A DNA stretch of 29,151 bases from JACVSF01 sp036702855 (GTDB lineage Bacteria > Cyanobacteriota > Cyanobacteriia > Phormidesmidales > Phormidesmidaceae), in NCBI GenBank assembly GCA_036702855.1, contig DATNQF010000019.1:1-29151 (forward strand), given 5' to 3'. Under the pieces are notes generated by a model, which saw only the letters and a program-made list of their open reading frames with translations, ran no database searches and was not told where the DNA came from. The position numbers and the translations under genes are program-made. Each line of letters opens with the position of its first letter. Positions within the stretch are counted from its first letter, which is position 1. This document shows positions 1-7,436 of this stretch, piece after piece.

Positions 1-1
1 T

Positions 2-1492
2 CTCTACAGCATCTACCACAAAATGGAGATGCAAAATAAGGACTTCCACGAGATATATGACATTGCTGCCGTTCGCCTGATTGTTAACACCAACGAGGAA
101 TGTTACCGAGCGCTTGCGATCGCACATGATGCCTTCCGTCCGATTCCGGGCCGCTTCAAAGACTATATCGGCTTGCCCAAACCTAACCGCTACCAGTCGC
201 TACACACAGTTGTGATTGGCACTAAAGGTAAGCCCATCGAAGTACAAATCCGGACTCTGGAAATGCACCACGTCGCCGAGTACGGCATTGCCGCCCATTG
301 GAAATATAAGGAAACAGGCACCTCCAACAACACCAAGGTCACCGCTGACGATGAGAAATTTACTTGGCTGCGGCAACTGCTGGACTGGCAAAACGACCTT
401 AAGGATGCTCAGGAATTCTTAGAGAACGTCAAAGGCAATCTCTTTGACGAAGATGTCTATGTCTTCACACCAGATGGCGACGTTATTCCCTTAGCTCGGG
501 GGGCGACTCCTGTAGATTTTGCTTACCGGATTCACACTGAGGTCGGGAACCACTGTGCTGGAGCCAAGGTTAATGGCCGCATTGTCACCCTTGACACCCT
601 TTTGCAAAACGGCGACATCGTTGAGATCATTACCCATAAAAACAGTCACCCTAGTCTCGACTGGCTCAACTTTGTGGTCACCGCCGGAGCCCGCAACCGA
701 ATTCGCCAGTGGTATAAGCGATCGCACCGTGACGAAAACATTGCTCGCGCCCGCGACATGTTGGAAAAGGAATTGGGCAAAAACGGTTTTGAATCTTTGC
801 TCAAATCTGCCCCTGCCCAAGCTGCCGCAGAACGCTGTAATTACCAAAATGTTGAAGACTTGCTAGCGGGCTTAGGCTACGGCGAAGTCACCCTAAACCT
901 AGTCGTCAACCGCCTACGAGAAGCGGTGAAAGCCCAACAGCCCATCGCGCCCACTGATCAAAAAGCTGCCAATGCCGCTGAGGCTTTACTGGCAAGTGCG
1001 GTAACCCCCTCACCGAAGGTCAAGCCTATTTCCTCAGCCTCTCCTATCTTTGGGGTCGAAGGACTTCTCCATCACATTGCGGGTTGTTGCAATCCCCTAC
1101 CGGGTGAGCCCATCATTGGCATCGTCTCTTTGGGAAGCCGGGGCATTGCTATTCACCGTCAGGGGTGTTCCAACGTCGAGGAGATTCCCGGTGACCGCCT
1201 CATTCCTCTCAGTTGGAATCCCTCAGAACTTAACGGCAATCGTCAGACTTACCCAGTGCACGTGAGAATCGAGGTCATTGACCGCGTAGGTGTTCTCAAG
1301 GACATTCTCTCCCACCTGTCCGACTTGCAAATCAACGTACACAAAGCCCAGGTCAAAACCTTTCCCGGCCAAACCGCCGAAATTGATTTGGGTTTAGATG
1401 TACGGGATCATGCCCACCTAGAGCAAACCTTTAATCAAATTCGCAAGATGACCGATGTTCTTAAGTTGCGTCGAGTCAGTCAAGTAGATTAA
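2..1492 (+). CDS. Bifunctional (p)ppGpp synthetase/hydrolase, 3' part
   Basis: This is the C-terminal part of a long Rel/SpoT enzyme, which makes and degrades the alarmone (p)ppGpp in the stringent response. The frame is already open at base 2 and reads SIYHKM, typical of the synthetase domain, so the start and the HD hydrolase domain lie outside the window. Counting from the Met at base 23, the synthetase core has RFKD at residues 44-47, then PKPNRYQSLHT and EVQIRT. RFKD is the form seen in bifunctional SpoT/Rel enzymes; monofunctional RelA has an acidic version. A TGS domain follows at about 143-205, a cysteine-containing segment (GCCNPLPG) at about 350-390, and an ACT domain from about 415 to the end. 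The three regulatory domains are intact, so this is a window edge and not a broken gene. It could be annotated rel, relA or spoT. Confidence 0.96.
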   Translation, partial: LYSIYHKMEMQNKDFHEIYDIAAVRLIVNTNEECYRALAIAHDAFRPIPGRFKDYIGLPKPNRYQSLHTVVIGTKGKPIEVQIRTLEMHHVAEYGIAAHWKYKETGTSNNTKVTADDEKFTWLRQLLDWQNDLKDAQEFLENVKGNLFDEDVYVFTPDGDVIPLARGATPVDFAYRIHTEVGNHCAGAKVNGRIVTLDTLLQNGDIVEIITHKNSHPSLDWLNFVVTAGARNRIRQWYKRSHRDENIARARDMLEKELGKNGFESLLKSAPAQAAAERCNYQNVEDLLAGLGYGEVTLNLVVNRLREAVKAQQPIAPTDQKAANAAEALLASAVTPSPKVKPISSASPIFGVEGLLHHIAGCCNPLPGEPIIGIVSLGSRGIAIHRQGCSNVEEIPGDRLIPLSWNPSELNGNRQTYPVHVRIEVIDRVGVLKDILSHLSDLQINVHKAQVKTFPGQTAEIDLGLDVRDHAHLEQTFNQIRKMTDVLKLRRVSQVD

Positions 1493-1833
1493 GTAGCCCC
1501 ACGTCTACTTAAGCAAGCAACATAGTTCCATCGTTGAGTCATAACGATGGAATTTCCGATTGCCTATCAGGCTCATCATGCTTAAGGAGCCCGTTGTGGG
1601 GTGTTTATGCTTCCTTTCAGATTCGCTAAGTTGAGCACTTTTTAGGAACAGAGCAAAATAAGCACAAAGCCTCCGTGAAAACACGTATTCAGCAGACACA
1701 GTCTCTACATACAAACTTCATAGTTCCAGGCACTTTAATCCGTAACCTCTAGGAGCTTTTTTAAGGCATAGATTGATACCGTATCAGTATCGGTAAGCAT
1801 ACCTCTTTAAATAAGTAGTAGGGTGTTTCACCA
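1493..1833. other. Intergenic region between rel and the PEP-CTERM gene
   Basis: There are 341 bases without a gene I can support. The region holds a 10-bp inverted repeat just after the rel stop (separate entry) and an imperfect dyad near 1779-1797 with 5-bp arms TACCG/CGGTA, about 40 bases before the PEP-CTERM start. The dyad could be an operator, but nothing else supports that. A 69-codon minus-strand reading frame here has no recognisable protein character. Confidence 0.5.
1526..1552 (+). terminator. Hairpin after rel, possible weak terminator
   Basis: Two perfect 10-base arms (1526-1535 and 1543-1552) enclose a 7-base loop, starting 34 bases after the rel stop. The stem is moderately GC-rich and is followed only by a short T run (TTTCC), so termination may be weak or the hairpin may act in RNA stability. 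The position after a stop codon favours a 3'-end role. Confidence 0.45.
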
Positions 1834-2553
1834 ATGGCCGTGTCAACACTAATCGACATGATAAAAGCGAGAGCTTTACTCCCGGCAACCTTAGCAGCCT
1901 GCGGATTCGTCTTCGGATCTTCTTTCCTGGCCTCAGCCCAAGCTGCCACCTTTTCTCTCTCACCCTTTACAGGTAGCTCTGCCAAAGTCGATATCACCTT
2001 GAACGAGCTGGTTAATGGCAACATTGGCGTCAAGGTAGACGTTGATAAGTCAGTTGCGATCGCAGATTTAAGAGCCGTCTTTTTCAACATTAAAAACGAA
2101 TCTATTCTGCCTAAGCTGACGCTAACTAATTCCAGCGCTGGAGTTGGCACCTTTAAATTCGCGGCTAATAGCGTGAGCGAGATTGGCAAAGTCAAGTTTC
2201 AAGGTGAACCAGGGCTTAATCCCTGCACTAACGGCTGTGATGGGGGCATAGAAATTGGAGAAAATGGTTTAAAGGGCGGCAAAGACGACTTCCAAAACGT
2301 GGCCTGGACCTTTACCCGTACAGATGGTGCGCCTTTAACCCTCGAAGATTTTGAGGGCATGTCTTGGGGAGTTAGAGCAACCAGCGTTGGTCCTGTAGGC
2401 AGCAATCGCAGTGGCAGCAGCAAACTGAGCGGCAGCGTACCCGGCAAAGAAAAACCTAGAGATATCCCTGAACCCACAGGATCGCTTGCCCTCTTCGTCG
2501 TTGCTGGTGGAGGTCTCACCTTACTCCGGCGCAAACCAACTGAATTAGTCTAA
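1834..2553 (+). CDS. Secreted PEP-CTERM sorting-domain protein
   Basis: This is a predicted exported protein of 239 residues of unknown function. The N-terminus has a hydrophobic signal segment with an AQA/A cleavage-like site near residue 37. The mature part is rich in small, polar and beta-prone residues, with one close cysteine pair (CTNGC). The C-terminus, from about residue 211, has the three-part PEP-CTERM signal: IPEP, a hydrophobic stretch, then LLRRK. In known systems an exosortase cleaves this signal and the protein is delivered to the cell surface or matrix. No exosortase gene lies in the window. The ATG at 1834 is preferred because the signal peptide is complete from there; an internal ATG at 1858 is possible. 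A strong terminator follows 25 bases after the stop, so it is probably monocistronic. Confidence 0.85.
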   Translation: MAVSTLIDMIKARALLPATLAACGFVFGSSFLASAQAATFSLSPFTGSSAKVDITLNELVNGNIGVKVDVDKSVAIADLRAVFFNIKNESILPKLTLTNSSAGVGTFKFAANSVSEIGKVKFQGEPGLNPCTNGCDGGIEIGENGLKGGKDDFQNVAWTFTRTDGAPLTLEDFEGMSWGVRATSVGPVGSNRSGSSKLSGSVPGKEKPRDIPEPTGSLALFVVAGGGLTLLRRKPTELV

Positions 2554-2577
2554 GTGCTTAATTGGGTTACCTTCACC

Positions 2578-2612
2578 TTGGCATGGCTTCGATCAAGTCA
2601 TGCCAATTTTGT
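2578..2612 (+). terminator. Intrinsic terminator of the PEP-CTERM gene
   Basis: Arms of 12 bases (2578-2589 and 2595-2606), with one G-U pair and a 5-base loop, are followed directly by TTTTGT. The hairpin begins 25 bases after the stop codon at 2553. Stem, tight loop and T run on the plus strand make this a good rho-independent terminator. Confidence 0.85.
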
Positions 2613-2767
2613 ATGAGGGTCTGTGGGCTGTGTTCACACCTATGCATCGGATTTGCACTAGATTCTGCCCCAAACCACATCCCCAAACCACAGAATCAGC
2701 GGCTCACCTACAAGGGGTGCAGTCTAACCCATGCGCTCCCTATCAACTCTGCTCAATCACTTCATCC

Positions 2768-2837
2768 TTAGGGAGACTCCCTAAAGCAGGAGGTCTACGA
2801 CTAAGATAACTTTAGGAAGTTTTTTGTTGCTAAAGTT
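2768..2837 (+). other. Two hairpins in the selO upstream region
   Basis: A 7-bp stem with a 3-base loop lies at 2768-2784. A second inverted repeat has 8-base arms AACTTTAG (2808-2815) and CTAAAGTT (2830-2837) around a 14-base T-rich loop, and ends 8 bases before the selO ATG at 2846. The second one would sit in the 5' leader and could affect ribosome access. No clear Shine-Dalgarno sequence is visible between it and the ATG. Confidence 0.4.
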
Positions 2838-2845
2838 GTCCGGCT

Positions 2846-4312
2846 ATGTCTGTTTCTGCTGCCCAAACAACCAATCCTTTGCTGTCTCTAGAATATGTTC
2901 CGGCACTAGAAGCTTTGGGAGACGAATATTATGACGTGGTCACAGCGGCAAACTTTCCCCAGCAGATTCTTCGCTTCCGTAACGATGACATTCTGCATCA
3001 GATTGGGTTAGATCCGGCAACTGTTAGCGACGACCACTTTATTGAAGCCTTCGGCAAATTTCAAGGACGGGAGCCGTTTCTGGCACTGCGGTACCATGGC
3101 TATCAGTTTGGCGAGTACAACCCCTTTTTAGGCGATGGACGCGGCTTTCTCTACGGTCAAGTTCGGGGTATAGACGGTGGGATCTACGACTTTGGCACCA
3201 AGGGGTCGGGCACAACACCCTACTCTCGGGGAGGAGATGGCCGACTAACGCTGAAGGGCGGCGTTCGGGAAGTGCTCGCAGCAGAGGCGTTGCATGCTTT
3301 GGGCGTACGGACCTCTCGCACGCTAAGCATGATTGAAACCGGGGAGGCTCTGTGGCGAGGGGATGAACCCTCACCAACGAGGGCCTCAGTCATGGTGCGC
3401 TTTAACCGCTCCCACATTCGCTTTGGCACCTTTGAGCGGCTAGAGTATTTGCAGCGCCCCGACTTGATCAGCAAACTGCTGGAGCACGTGATTGATGTGT
3501 ATTACCCCGCCGTGCGCCTGTTTACGGAGCAGGAGGAGCGGTTTGTCCGGTTTTACGATGAACTGGTGCAGCGGGTTGCAGAATTGGTAGCCCAGTGGAT
3601 GTCGGTTGGATTCTGCCATGCAGTGTTGAATACCGACAATATGTCTATTACAGGGGAAAGTTTTGACTACGGCCCCTATGCCTTCATGGATCAGTACGAT
3701 CCGAAGTTCACCGCAGCTTACTTTGACTACCTAGGACGCTATAGCTACGGCAACCAGCCCATTATTTGCCAGGGAAATTTGAAGGCGCTGCAAAAACCTC
3801 TGGCGCTGGTAATGCCTCAGGCCGAAATGGATGCAGCGTTGGCGCAGTTTCGCGATCGCTACTCTGCCGAGTACCACAAGCGTATGCTCAAGAAGCTTGG
3901 CTTTGAAATGCAGTTGCCCTCAGCAGTTGCAGAAGCGTTGCTGACACAGACACTGGAACTGTTAGCTGGAGTCGAGGTGGGTTATCACGACTTCTTCCGT
4001 GAACTGACCCGCCAGTTTTCTCCTGAGTGGCGTTCTGATGCTAACAACGTCTTTGCAAGCACCCTAGAAGCATCTGATCAGGCTGCCGCAGATTTACTAA
4101 CGCAGTGGCAGCTAACTTATCACCGCTGTCTGAATGAGTTGCCCAATGAGGCAATGAACGCTGTGTCCGAATGTTTACGTCAAACGAATCCAGAAATTGT
4201 GCTGCTGCGGCCTGAAATTGAAGCGATTTGGGAACCGATCACGGTTGGAGATGATTGGCAGCCCTTTTATGCCCTCTTAAAGCGGGTGCAGAGTCCATTT
4301 ATTCAGGCTTGA
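2846..4312 (+). CDS. selO: Protein adenylyltransferase SelO (YdiU/UPF0061)
   Basis: This is a member of the SelO/YdiU pseudokinase family, whose studied members transfer AMP from ATP to Ser, Thr or Tyr of target proteins and are linked to redox stress. The length of 488 residues matches bacterial YdiU (about 480). Family landmarks are clear: DGRGFLYGQ near 97-105, YDFGTKGSGTTPYSRGGDGR near 114-133 (the nucleotide-binding segment), LKGGVREVLAAEAL near 136-149, NTDN at 262-265 and DYG at 274-276 (the metal-binding region). It is a single gene between a terminator and a convergent neighbour. No C-terminal selenocysteine is expected in bacterial forms and none is indicated here. The family call is very secure; the target proteins are unknown. 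Confidence 0.95.
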   Translation: MSVSAAQTTNPLLSLEYVPALEALGDEYYDVVTAANFPQQILRFRNDDILHQIGLDPATVSDDHFIEAFGKFQGREPFLALRYHGYQFGEYNPFLGDGRGFLYGQVRGIDGGIYDFGTKGSGTTPYSRGGDGRLTLKGGVREVLAAEALHALGVRTSRTLSMIETGEALWRGDEPSPTRASVMVRFNRSHIRFGTFERLEYLQRPDLISKLLEHVIDVYYPAVRLFTEQEERFVRFYDELVQRVAELVAQWMSVGFCHAVLNTDNMSITGESFDYGPYAFMDQYDPKFTAAYFDYLGRYSYGNQPIICQGNLKALQKPLALVMPQAEMDAALAQFRDRYSAEYHKRMLKKLGFEMQLPSAVAEALLTQTLELLAGVEVGYHDFFRELTRQFSPEWRSDANNVFASTLEASDQAAADLLTQWQLTYHRCLNELPNEAMNAVSECLRQTNPEIVLLRPEIEAIWEPITVGDDWQPFYALLKRVQSPFIQA

Positions 4313-4324
4313 TGGGCTTAGGCA

Positions 4325-4684
4325 TTAGAAGCTGAGATCACTATCGGCATCGCCACCGAACAGGGAACCTGTAACTTGGTGGTCTAGCTCCATGCGCTGC
4401 TCCATTTGCCGCAAGAAGTAGCCAGTCATCATCGCTGAGGCCAGCAGACCTGCAAGGTTTTCTCGGTCGGTGGTGACTTGAACTGTAAAGCCATCAGCAG
4501 GCAGCACACCAATCAAACCTTGTACATTTTGAGCAATAATCTGCTTGATCTCACCACTCACAGATTGAGCAACGCGGGTCAGTACCTCAGGGGGCTGATG
4601 CTGAAGGTACTTCAGCAGCTGATTGGTTTGGTCACTGTCCGTAGACATGCCAATGAAATCAGCGTCTTCAGGGTTAAAAACCAT
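4325..4684 (-). CDS. DUF760 family protein
   Basis: This small protein of 119 residues matches the DUF760 family, which is common in cyanobacteria and plastids (plant members are described as UV-B-induced chloroplast proteins); its function is unknown. Recognisable features are LLKYLQHQPPEVLTRVAQSV near the N-terminus, then a conserved core with TTDRENLAGLLASAMMTGYF and LRQMEQRMEL. There is no signal peptide or membrane segment. It converges on selO with only 12 bases between the stop codons. The ATG at 4684 gives 12 extra residues before an internal Met (MSTDSDQ) that could be the true start. Confidence 0.85.
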   Translation of the reverse strand: MVFNPEDADFIGMSTDSDQTNQLLKYLQHQPPEVLTRVAQSVSGEIKQIIAQNVQGLIGVLPADGFTVQVTTDRENLAGLLASAMMTGYFLRQMEQRMELDHQVTGSLFGGDADSDLSF

Positions 4685-4831
4685 GGCACTCAGATACCTA
4701 CATCTACTACCTTAGATCCTTAAACGGAAATGATCTAGGAAGTGTTTCCCCCCAGATCGGTCTGCTTCTCCAGGTTTTGACTTTTCCGACAGCATTCCCC
4801 TGATGATAGCGTAACGAACCGTTAATTGCCC

Positions 4832-5377
4832 TTAGGAGGCTTCCTCCATCTCCCCCGCCTCCGCACCGTCGTTGGGCACGGTAGCCGCTTGAGAGGATGG
4901 CTTAGGACGCAATTTGGGGAGTTGGTCAATTTCAAAATGCTGGTAAAACTTTTCGGTCACCTGTACCAAGGAAGAGCGGCTATCGGCTTGACGACGTTTA
5001 CGAATAAAACCTTGGCTCACCAGCTCTTGAATATGCTGATAGGCCCCTGATCCACGCAGTTCTACTAAATCGGTTTGGCTAATGGGGCCTTTCAGTGCGA
5101 TCGCAGCCAGAGTCCTTAGCGCACCCACGCCTAGATCTAGGGGAATAAGGCTATCCACCAGATGTTTGTGCCGCTCCTTGAGCTGAAGGCAGTAGCCATC
5201 TTTGGTTTCAACGACTTCCAGGGCTCCTTGACGGTGGGCATACTCATCCATCAGTTCAATCAACCCTTCTTCAATGGCTTCGCGATCGCACCCCGCATAC
5301 TCGGCGAGTTTGGCAATCGGCAAGGGTTGGCCCTTGAGATAGAGAATGGCTTCGATGGTGCTAGCTAAACCAGGCAT
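4832..5377 (-). CDS. scpB: Segregation and condensation protein ScpB
   Basis: ScpB is the winged-helix (kleisin-associated) subunit of the SMC-ScpA-ScpB condensin, which compacts and segregates the chromosome. The protein has 181 residues, typical for the family. It starts with IEAILYLKGQPLPIAKLAEY, contains the conserved LRTLAAIALKGPISQTDLVELRG segment near 85-107, and has the second winged helix ending KFYQHFEI. The last 25 residues are a variable tail. The ATG at 5377 is the natural start. scpA is not adjacent, as is common in cyanobacteria. The upstream ABC ATPase gene points the same way with an 81-base gap, so co-transcription is possible but not shown. Confidence 0.93.
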   Translation of the reverse strand: MPGLASTIEAILYLKGQPLPIAKLAEYAGCDREAIEEGLIELMDEYAHRQGALEVVETKDGYCLQLKERHKHLVDSLIPLDLGVGALRTLAAIALKGPISQTDLVELRGSGAYQHIQELVSQGFIRKRRQADSRSSLVQVTEKFYQHFEIDQLPKLRPKPSSQAATVPNDGAEAGEMEEAS

Positions 5378-5391
5378 GAACAGTTTGGAGC

Positions 5392-5457
5392 ACGGATGGC
5401 TAGCTCAATGGTACTGAATTAAAGTCTCAAATCTACCTCAATCCCACATCCATCCGT
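5392..5457. repeat. Widely spaced 8-bp inverted repeat
   Basis: ACGGATGG at 5392-5399 is matched by CCATCCGT at 5450-5457, across 50 bases between the ABC ATPase stop and the scpB start. It could form a large hairpin in a read-through transcript or be chance. Confidence 0.25.
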
Positions 5458-5458
5458 T

Positions 5459-6310
5459 TTAATCTAAGTTTCGGCCCGTCAGCTCCACAAAAATGTCTTC
5501 TAGGTTAGAGGGTCTTGTCATCATTCCAGTTTTGTCAGGCTGCTGATCCAGGTAGGCATTAGCAGCGTCCAAGGTAGGAAAGAACTGATATTCCCAACGA
5601 TCGCCCAGCTGCTTCATCAGCAGCCCTTCACCATGCTTACGACGCAGCTCAGCTAGCGTACCCATTTCAATTAATCGACCTTGGTCAAGAATGCCAATGC
5701 GATCGCACAGGTACTCGACCTCTTCCATGTAGTGCGTGGTCAGCAGTAGAGTCATGCCTTGCTGACTGAGACCTTGAATGATTTCCCAAAGACGGCGACG
5801 GGTTTGAGGATCTAAGCCAACGGTAGGTTCATCTAAAAAGAGAATGCGGGGGTTATGCAATAGAGCCCGGGCAATTTGCAGACGCCGCTTCATACCGCCC
5901 GACAGGGTTTTAACCTTATCATCGCGACGGTCGGCCAGTTCGACATATCCAAGCCATTGGTCAATCTGTCGCTGCCGTCGGGGATTTGGAATATGGTGCA
6001 TCCGACCGTGGAATTCCATGTTTTCCCACACGGTCATATCACCGTCTACGCTGGTTTGCTGCAACACCACCCCAATTTGCCGCCGCACATCCAGAGGTTG
6101 GCGCTCAATGTCGTATCCTGCCACCACAATCGTCCCCTGGGTCGCCTTCGCCAAAGTTGTCAGCATACGGATGGTGGTAGATTTGCCCGCACCATTAGGG
6201 CCTAAAAGACCAAACACCTCTCCAGGTTCAATCGTGAGCGACAGATCATTGACAACTGAGGTGTTGTTATAGACCTTATGAACGTTTTGCAGCGCAACAG
6301 CAGCGACCAT
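5459..6310 (-). CDS. ABC transporter ATP-binding protein, DrrA/CcmA-like
   Basis: This is a cytoplasmic ATPase subunit of an ABC exporter in the multidrug/antibiotic (DrrA-like) group, 283 residues long. Walker A GPNGAGKST is at 37-45, the signature LSGGM at 136-140, Walker B ILFLDEP at 156-162 followed by the D-loop GLD, and the switch histidine in TTHYMEE near 195. The last ~70 residues form the small C-terminal extension typical of this group. All catalytic motifs are intact. The membrane partner normally follows directly but none is present here, so it must be encoded elsewhere. The substrate cannot be told from the sequence. Confidence 0.9.
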   Translation of the reverse strand: MVAAVALQNVHKVYNNTSVVNDLSLTIEPGEVFGLLGPNGAGKSTTIRMLTTLAKATQGTIVVAGYDIERQPLDVRRQIGVVLQQTSVDGDMTVWENMEFHGRMHHIPNPRRQRQIDQWLGYVELADRRDDKVKTLSGGMKRRLQIARALLHNPRILFLDEPTVGLDPQTRRRLWEIIQGLSQQGMTLLLTTHYMEEVEYLCDRIGILDQGRLIEMGTLAELRRKHGEGLLMKQLGDRWEYQFFPTLDAANAYLDQQPDKTGMMTRPSNLEDIFVELTGRNLD

Positions 6311-6396
6311 AATCAGAGAACGAAGGGACAGAAAGATGAAAGGACAGAGAGTCTTAATGGATTTAACGTATCACTTAGGCAGAGTCAGATTTTTCT

Positions 6397-6756
6397 ATGC
6401 GTAGCCGAATTCACCAGGAGATACTTTACCTGCATCAAGACGATGTACCCCACTATAAGAAGAAAGGTTCTGTAGTGCGAAACAGCTATTTCTGGGCTTT
6501 GCGATCCATTACAGAGCAATCTGGATTTGGCAAAGACTGGGAATTGGCTGATGAGGTGTGGCCTGCTCTCCGCCGCATGTTGACTTCCTTTGCCGAGGCG
6601 GGGTACCTCTACTACCGCGAGACCATCTTAGAATTTGCACCAGATGACGACATTCCTGCGGTTCTGAAGCCTGTCGCAACCTGGGTAGACTTTTCGGAAG
6701 AGTCTGAAGACTCCTTTGAAGACTTAGAGAATGAAGATGGGATAACTGGGAGATAA
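6397..6756 (+). CDS. Small conserved-looking protein of unknown function
   Basis: I do not recognise this 119-residue protein. It is soluble, with aromatic and charged residues, for example HQDDVPHYKKK near 13-23 and YFWALRSITEQSGFGKDWEL near 31-50. The tail is strongly acidic (many Glu and Asp after residue 98). There is no signal peptide, membrane segment or cysteine motif. It is divergent from the ABC ATPase gene (86 bases apart) and converges on the HLIP gene, with a shared terminator region beyond it. The ATG at 6397 is the only good start, though no strong ribosome binding site precedes it. Confidence 0.7.
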   Translation: MRSRIHQEILYLHQDDVPHYKKKGSVVRNSYFWALRSITEQSGFGKDWELADEVWPALRRMLTSFAEAGYLYYRETILEFAPDDDIPAVLKPVATWVDFSEESEDSFEDLENEDGITGR

Positions 6757-6778
6757 AGGGTACGCTGCTTAGACAAAA

Positions 6779-6804
6779 TCAAAAAAGGGTGAGTTGCCTC
6801 ACCC
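6779..6804 (-). terminator. Intrinsic terminator of the HLIP transcript
   Basis: On the minus strand a 7-bp stem GGGTGAG/CTCACCC with a 4-base loop (6787-6804) is followed by TTTTTTGATTTTG. This is a textbook rho-independent terminator, about 100 bases after the HLIP stop. It may also insulate the convergent plus-strand gene ending at 6756. Confidence 0.88.
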
Positions 6805-6865
6805 AGCCTGAATTCCTCTGACTGTGCAGCTTTTGCTGCTGCTAACAACAAATTATTTGATGAAA

Positions 6866-6902
6866 CAGTTCTAGTACACTGAATAGCCTTGAACTAGAAC
6901 TG
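6866..6902 (-). other. Hairpin directly after the HLIP stop codon
   Basis: Perfect 10-base arms (6866-6875 and 6893-6902) enclose a 17-base loop, ending 3 bases from the HLIP stop codon. It has no T run, so it is more likely a 3'-UTR stability or processing structure upstream of the true terminator. Confidence 0.55.
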
Positions 6903-6905
6903 CAA

Positions 6906-7052
6906 TTACATCAGGCCCAATTGAGCCAGAATGCCTTTTCCGGTCAGCAGTTCGGTAGCCAGACCAATGGCAAAGCCCAACATCGCTAGACGGCCATTCC
7001 AGTTTTCTGCGAACTGAGTGAAACCAAACTTGCTCGTTTGCTCTTGAGTCAT
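6906..7052 (-). CDS. High-light-inducible chlorophyll a/b-binding-like protein (HLIP/SCP)
   Basis: This is a 48-residue single-helix protein of the HLIP/SCP family, ancestors of plant light-harvesting proteins. Members bind chlorophyll and carotenoid in the thylakoid membrane and protect photosystem II assembly under high light. The generic Chl-binding motif is clear: AENWNGRLAMLGFAIGLATE at residues 15-34, with the Glu, Asn and Arg of ENWNGR as pigment ligands and helix contacts. A short soluble N-terminus (MTQEQTSKFGF) precedes it. The start ATG at 7052 is preceded by GTGAGG about 10 bases upstream. A candidate HLR1 element lies upstream and a strong terminator downstream, so the gene is a single unit, probably light-regulated. 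The exact subtype (hliA, B, C or D) cannot be set. Confidence 0.93.
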   Translation of the reverse strand: MTQEQTSKFGFTQFAENWNGRLAMLGFAIGLATELLTGKGILAQLGLM

Positions 7053-7097
7053 GACGTAAAACCTCACTCTTTTTAGGAACTGGGGACGTTTTTCATC

Positions 7098-7115
7098 CTT
7101 GTAAATAAATGTTAA
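7098..7115 (-). promoter_or_regulatory. Candidate HLR1 element (RpaB site) of the HLIP gene
   Basis: Read on the minus strand, the sequence is TTAACATT-TA-TTTACAAG. The known HLR1 consensus is two copies of (G/T)TTACA(T/A)(T/A) separated by 2 bases. Each half matches 7 of 8 positions and the spacing is exact. It lies 46-63 bases upstream of the HLIP start codon, and HLR1 is the established high-light element of such genes, bound by the response regulator RpaB. The transcription start is unknown, so whether it activates or represses here is inference. Confidence 0.65.
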
Positions 7116-7436
7116 TTAAGTTTTGCCGAGGCTGCAACATTTCTTCTTACTTTGTGAGCGTATCCTGAGATTCTGGAAGGCTTGCCAGAGAGTTATTACA
7201 GAGCCACTCCCGCAGCGAGAGGGCTCAGTGGCGGCAGCAACCTCTCCATTGCGCTTGACAAAAATGCCGTTTACCCTGTCAATCCCACCAATAACCTCAA
7301 AGCCGAGACCCGACCCAGCTAATTTCTTGGCTAGGTCGCTAGTGACGCGAACATTGATTGAGGAGACAGCTCCACCCCTGCCAACTGCCATCGGGCTGGG
7401 CGTGGGCTGGCTGCGAACAGGTAAGCTCACCAGCAA
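7116..7436 (-). CDS. Small secreted protein with unclear start, possibly degenerate
   Basis: The minus-strand frame ends in TAA at 7116 and looks coding. A good signal peptide is visible: RLEKR, then a hydrophobic run (LFHVLGCITLVNLLLVSLP), then a cleavage-like VRSQ. That signal begins upstream of the first ordinary start in frame (TTG at 7436), at about 7499, and no ATG, GTG or TTG precedes it in frame back to the hemJ terminator. The mature part is about 95 residues with GRGGAVSS near its start and AAATEPSR later. I do not recognise the family. The two motifs faintly recall the N- and C-terminal ends of gamma-glutamyltransferases, which would fit an internally deleted remnant, but this is weak. 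A frameshift, a non-standard start or a pseudogene are all possible. Confidence 0.45.
   Translation of the reverse strand: MLVSLPVRSQPTPSPMAVGRGGAVSSINVRVTSDLAKKLAGSGLGFEVIGGIDRVNGIFVKRNGEVAAATEPSRCGSGSVITLWQAFQNLRIRSQSKKKCCSLGKT

Noticed and set aside
1505..1714. Minus-strand frame of 69 codons after rel
   Set aside because: It overlaps the rel hairpin, has an unlikely amino-acid composition and no homologue I recognise.
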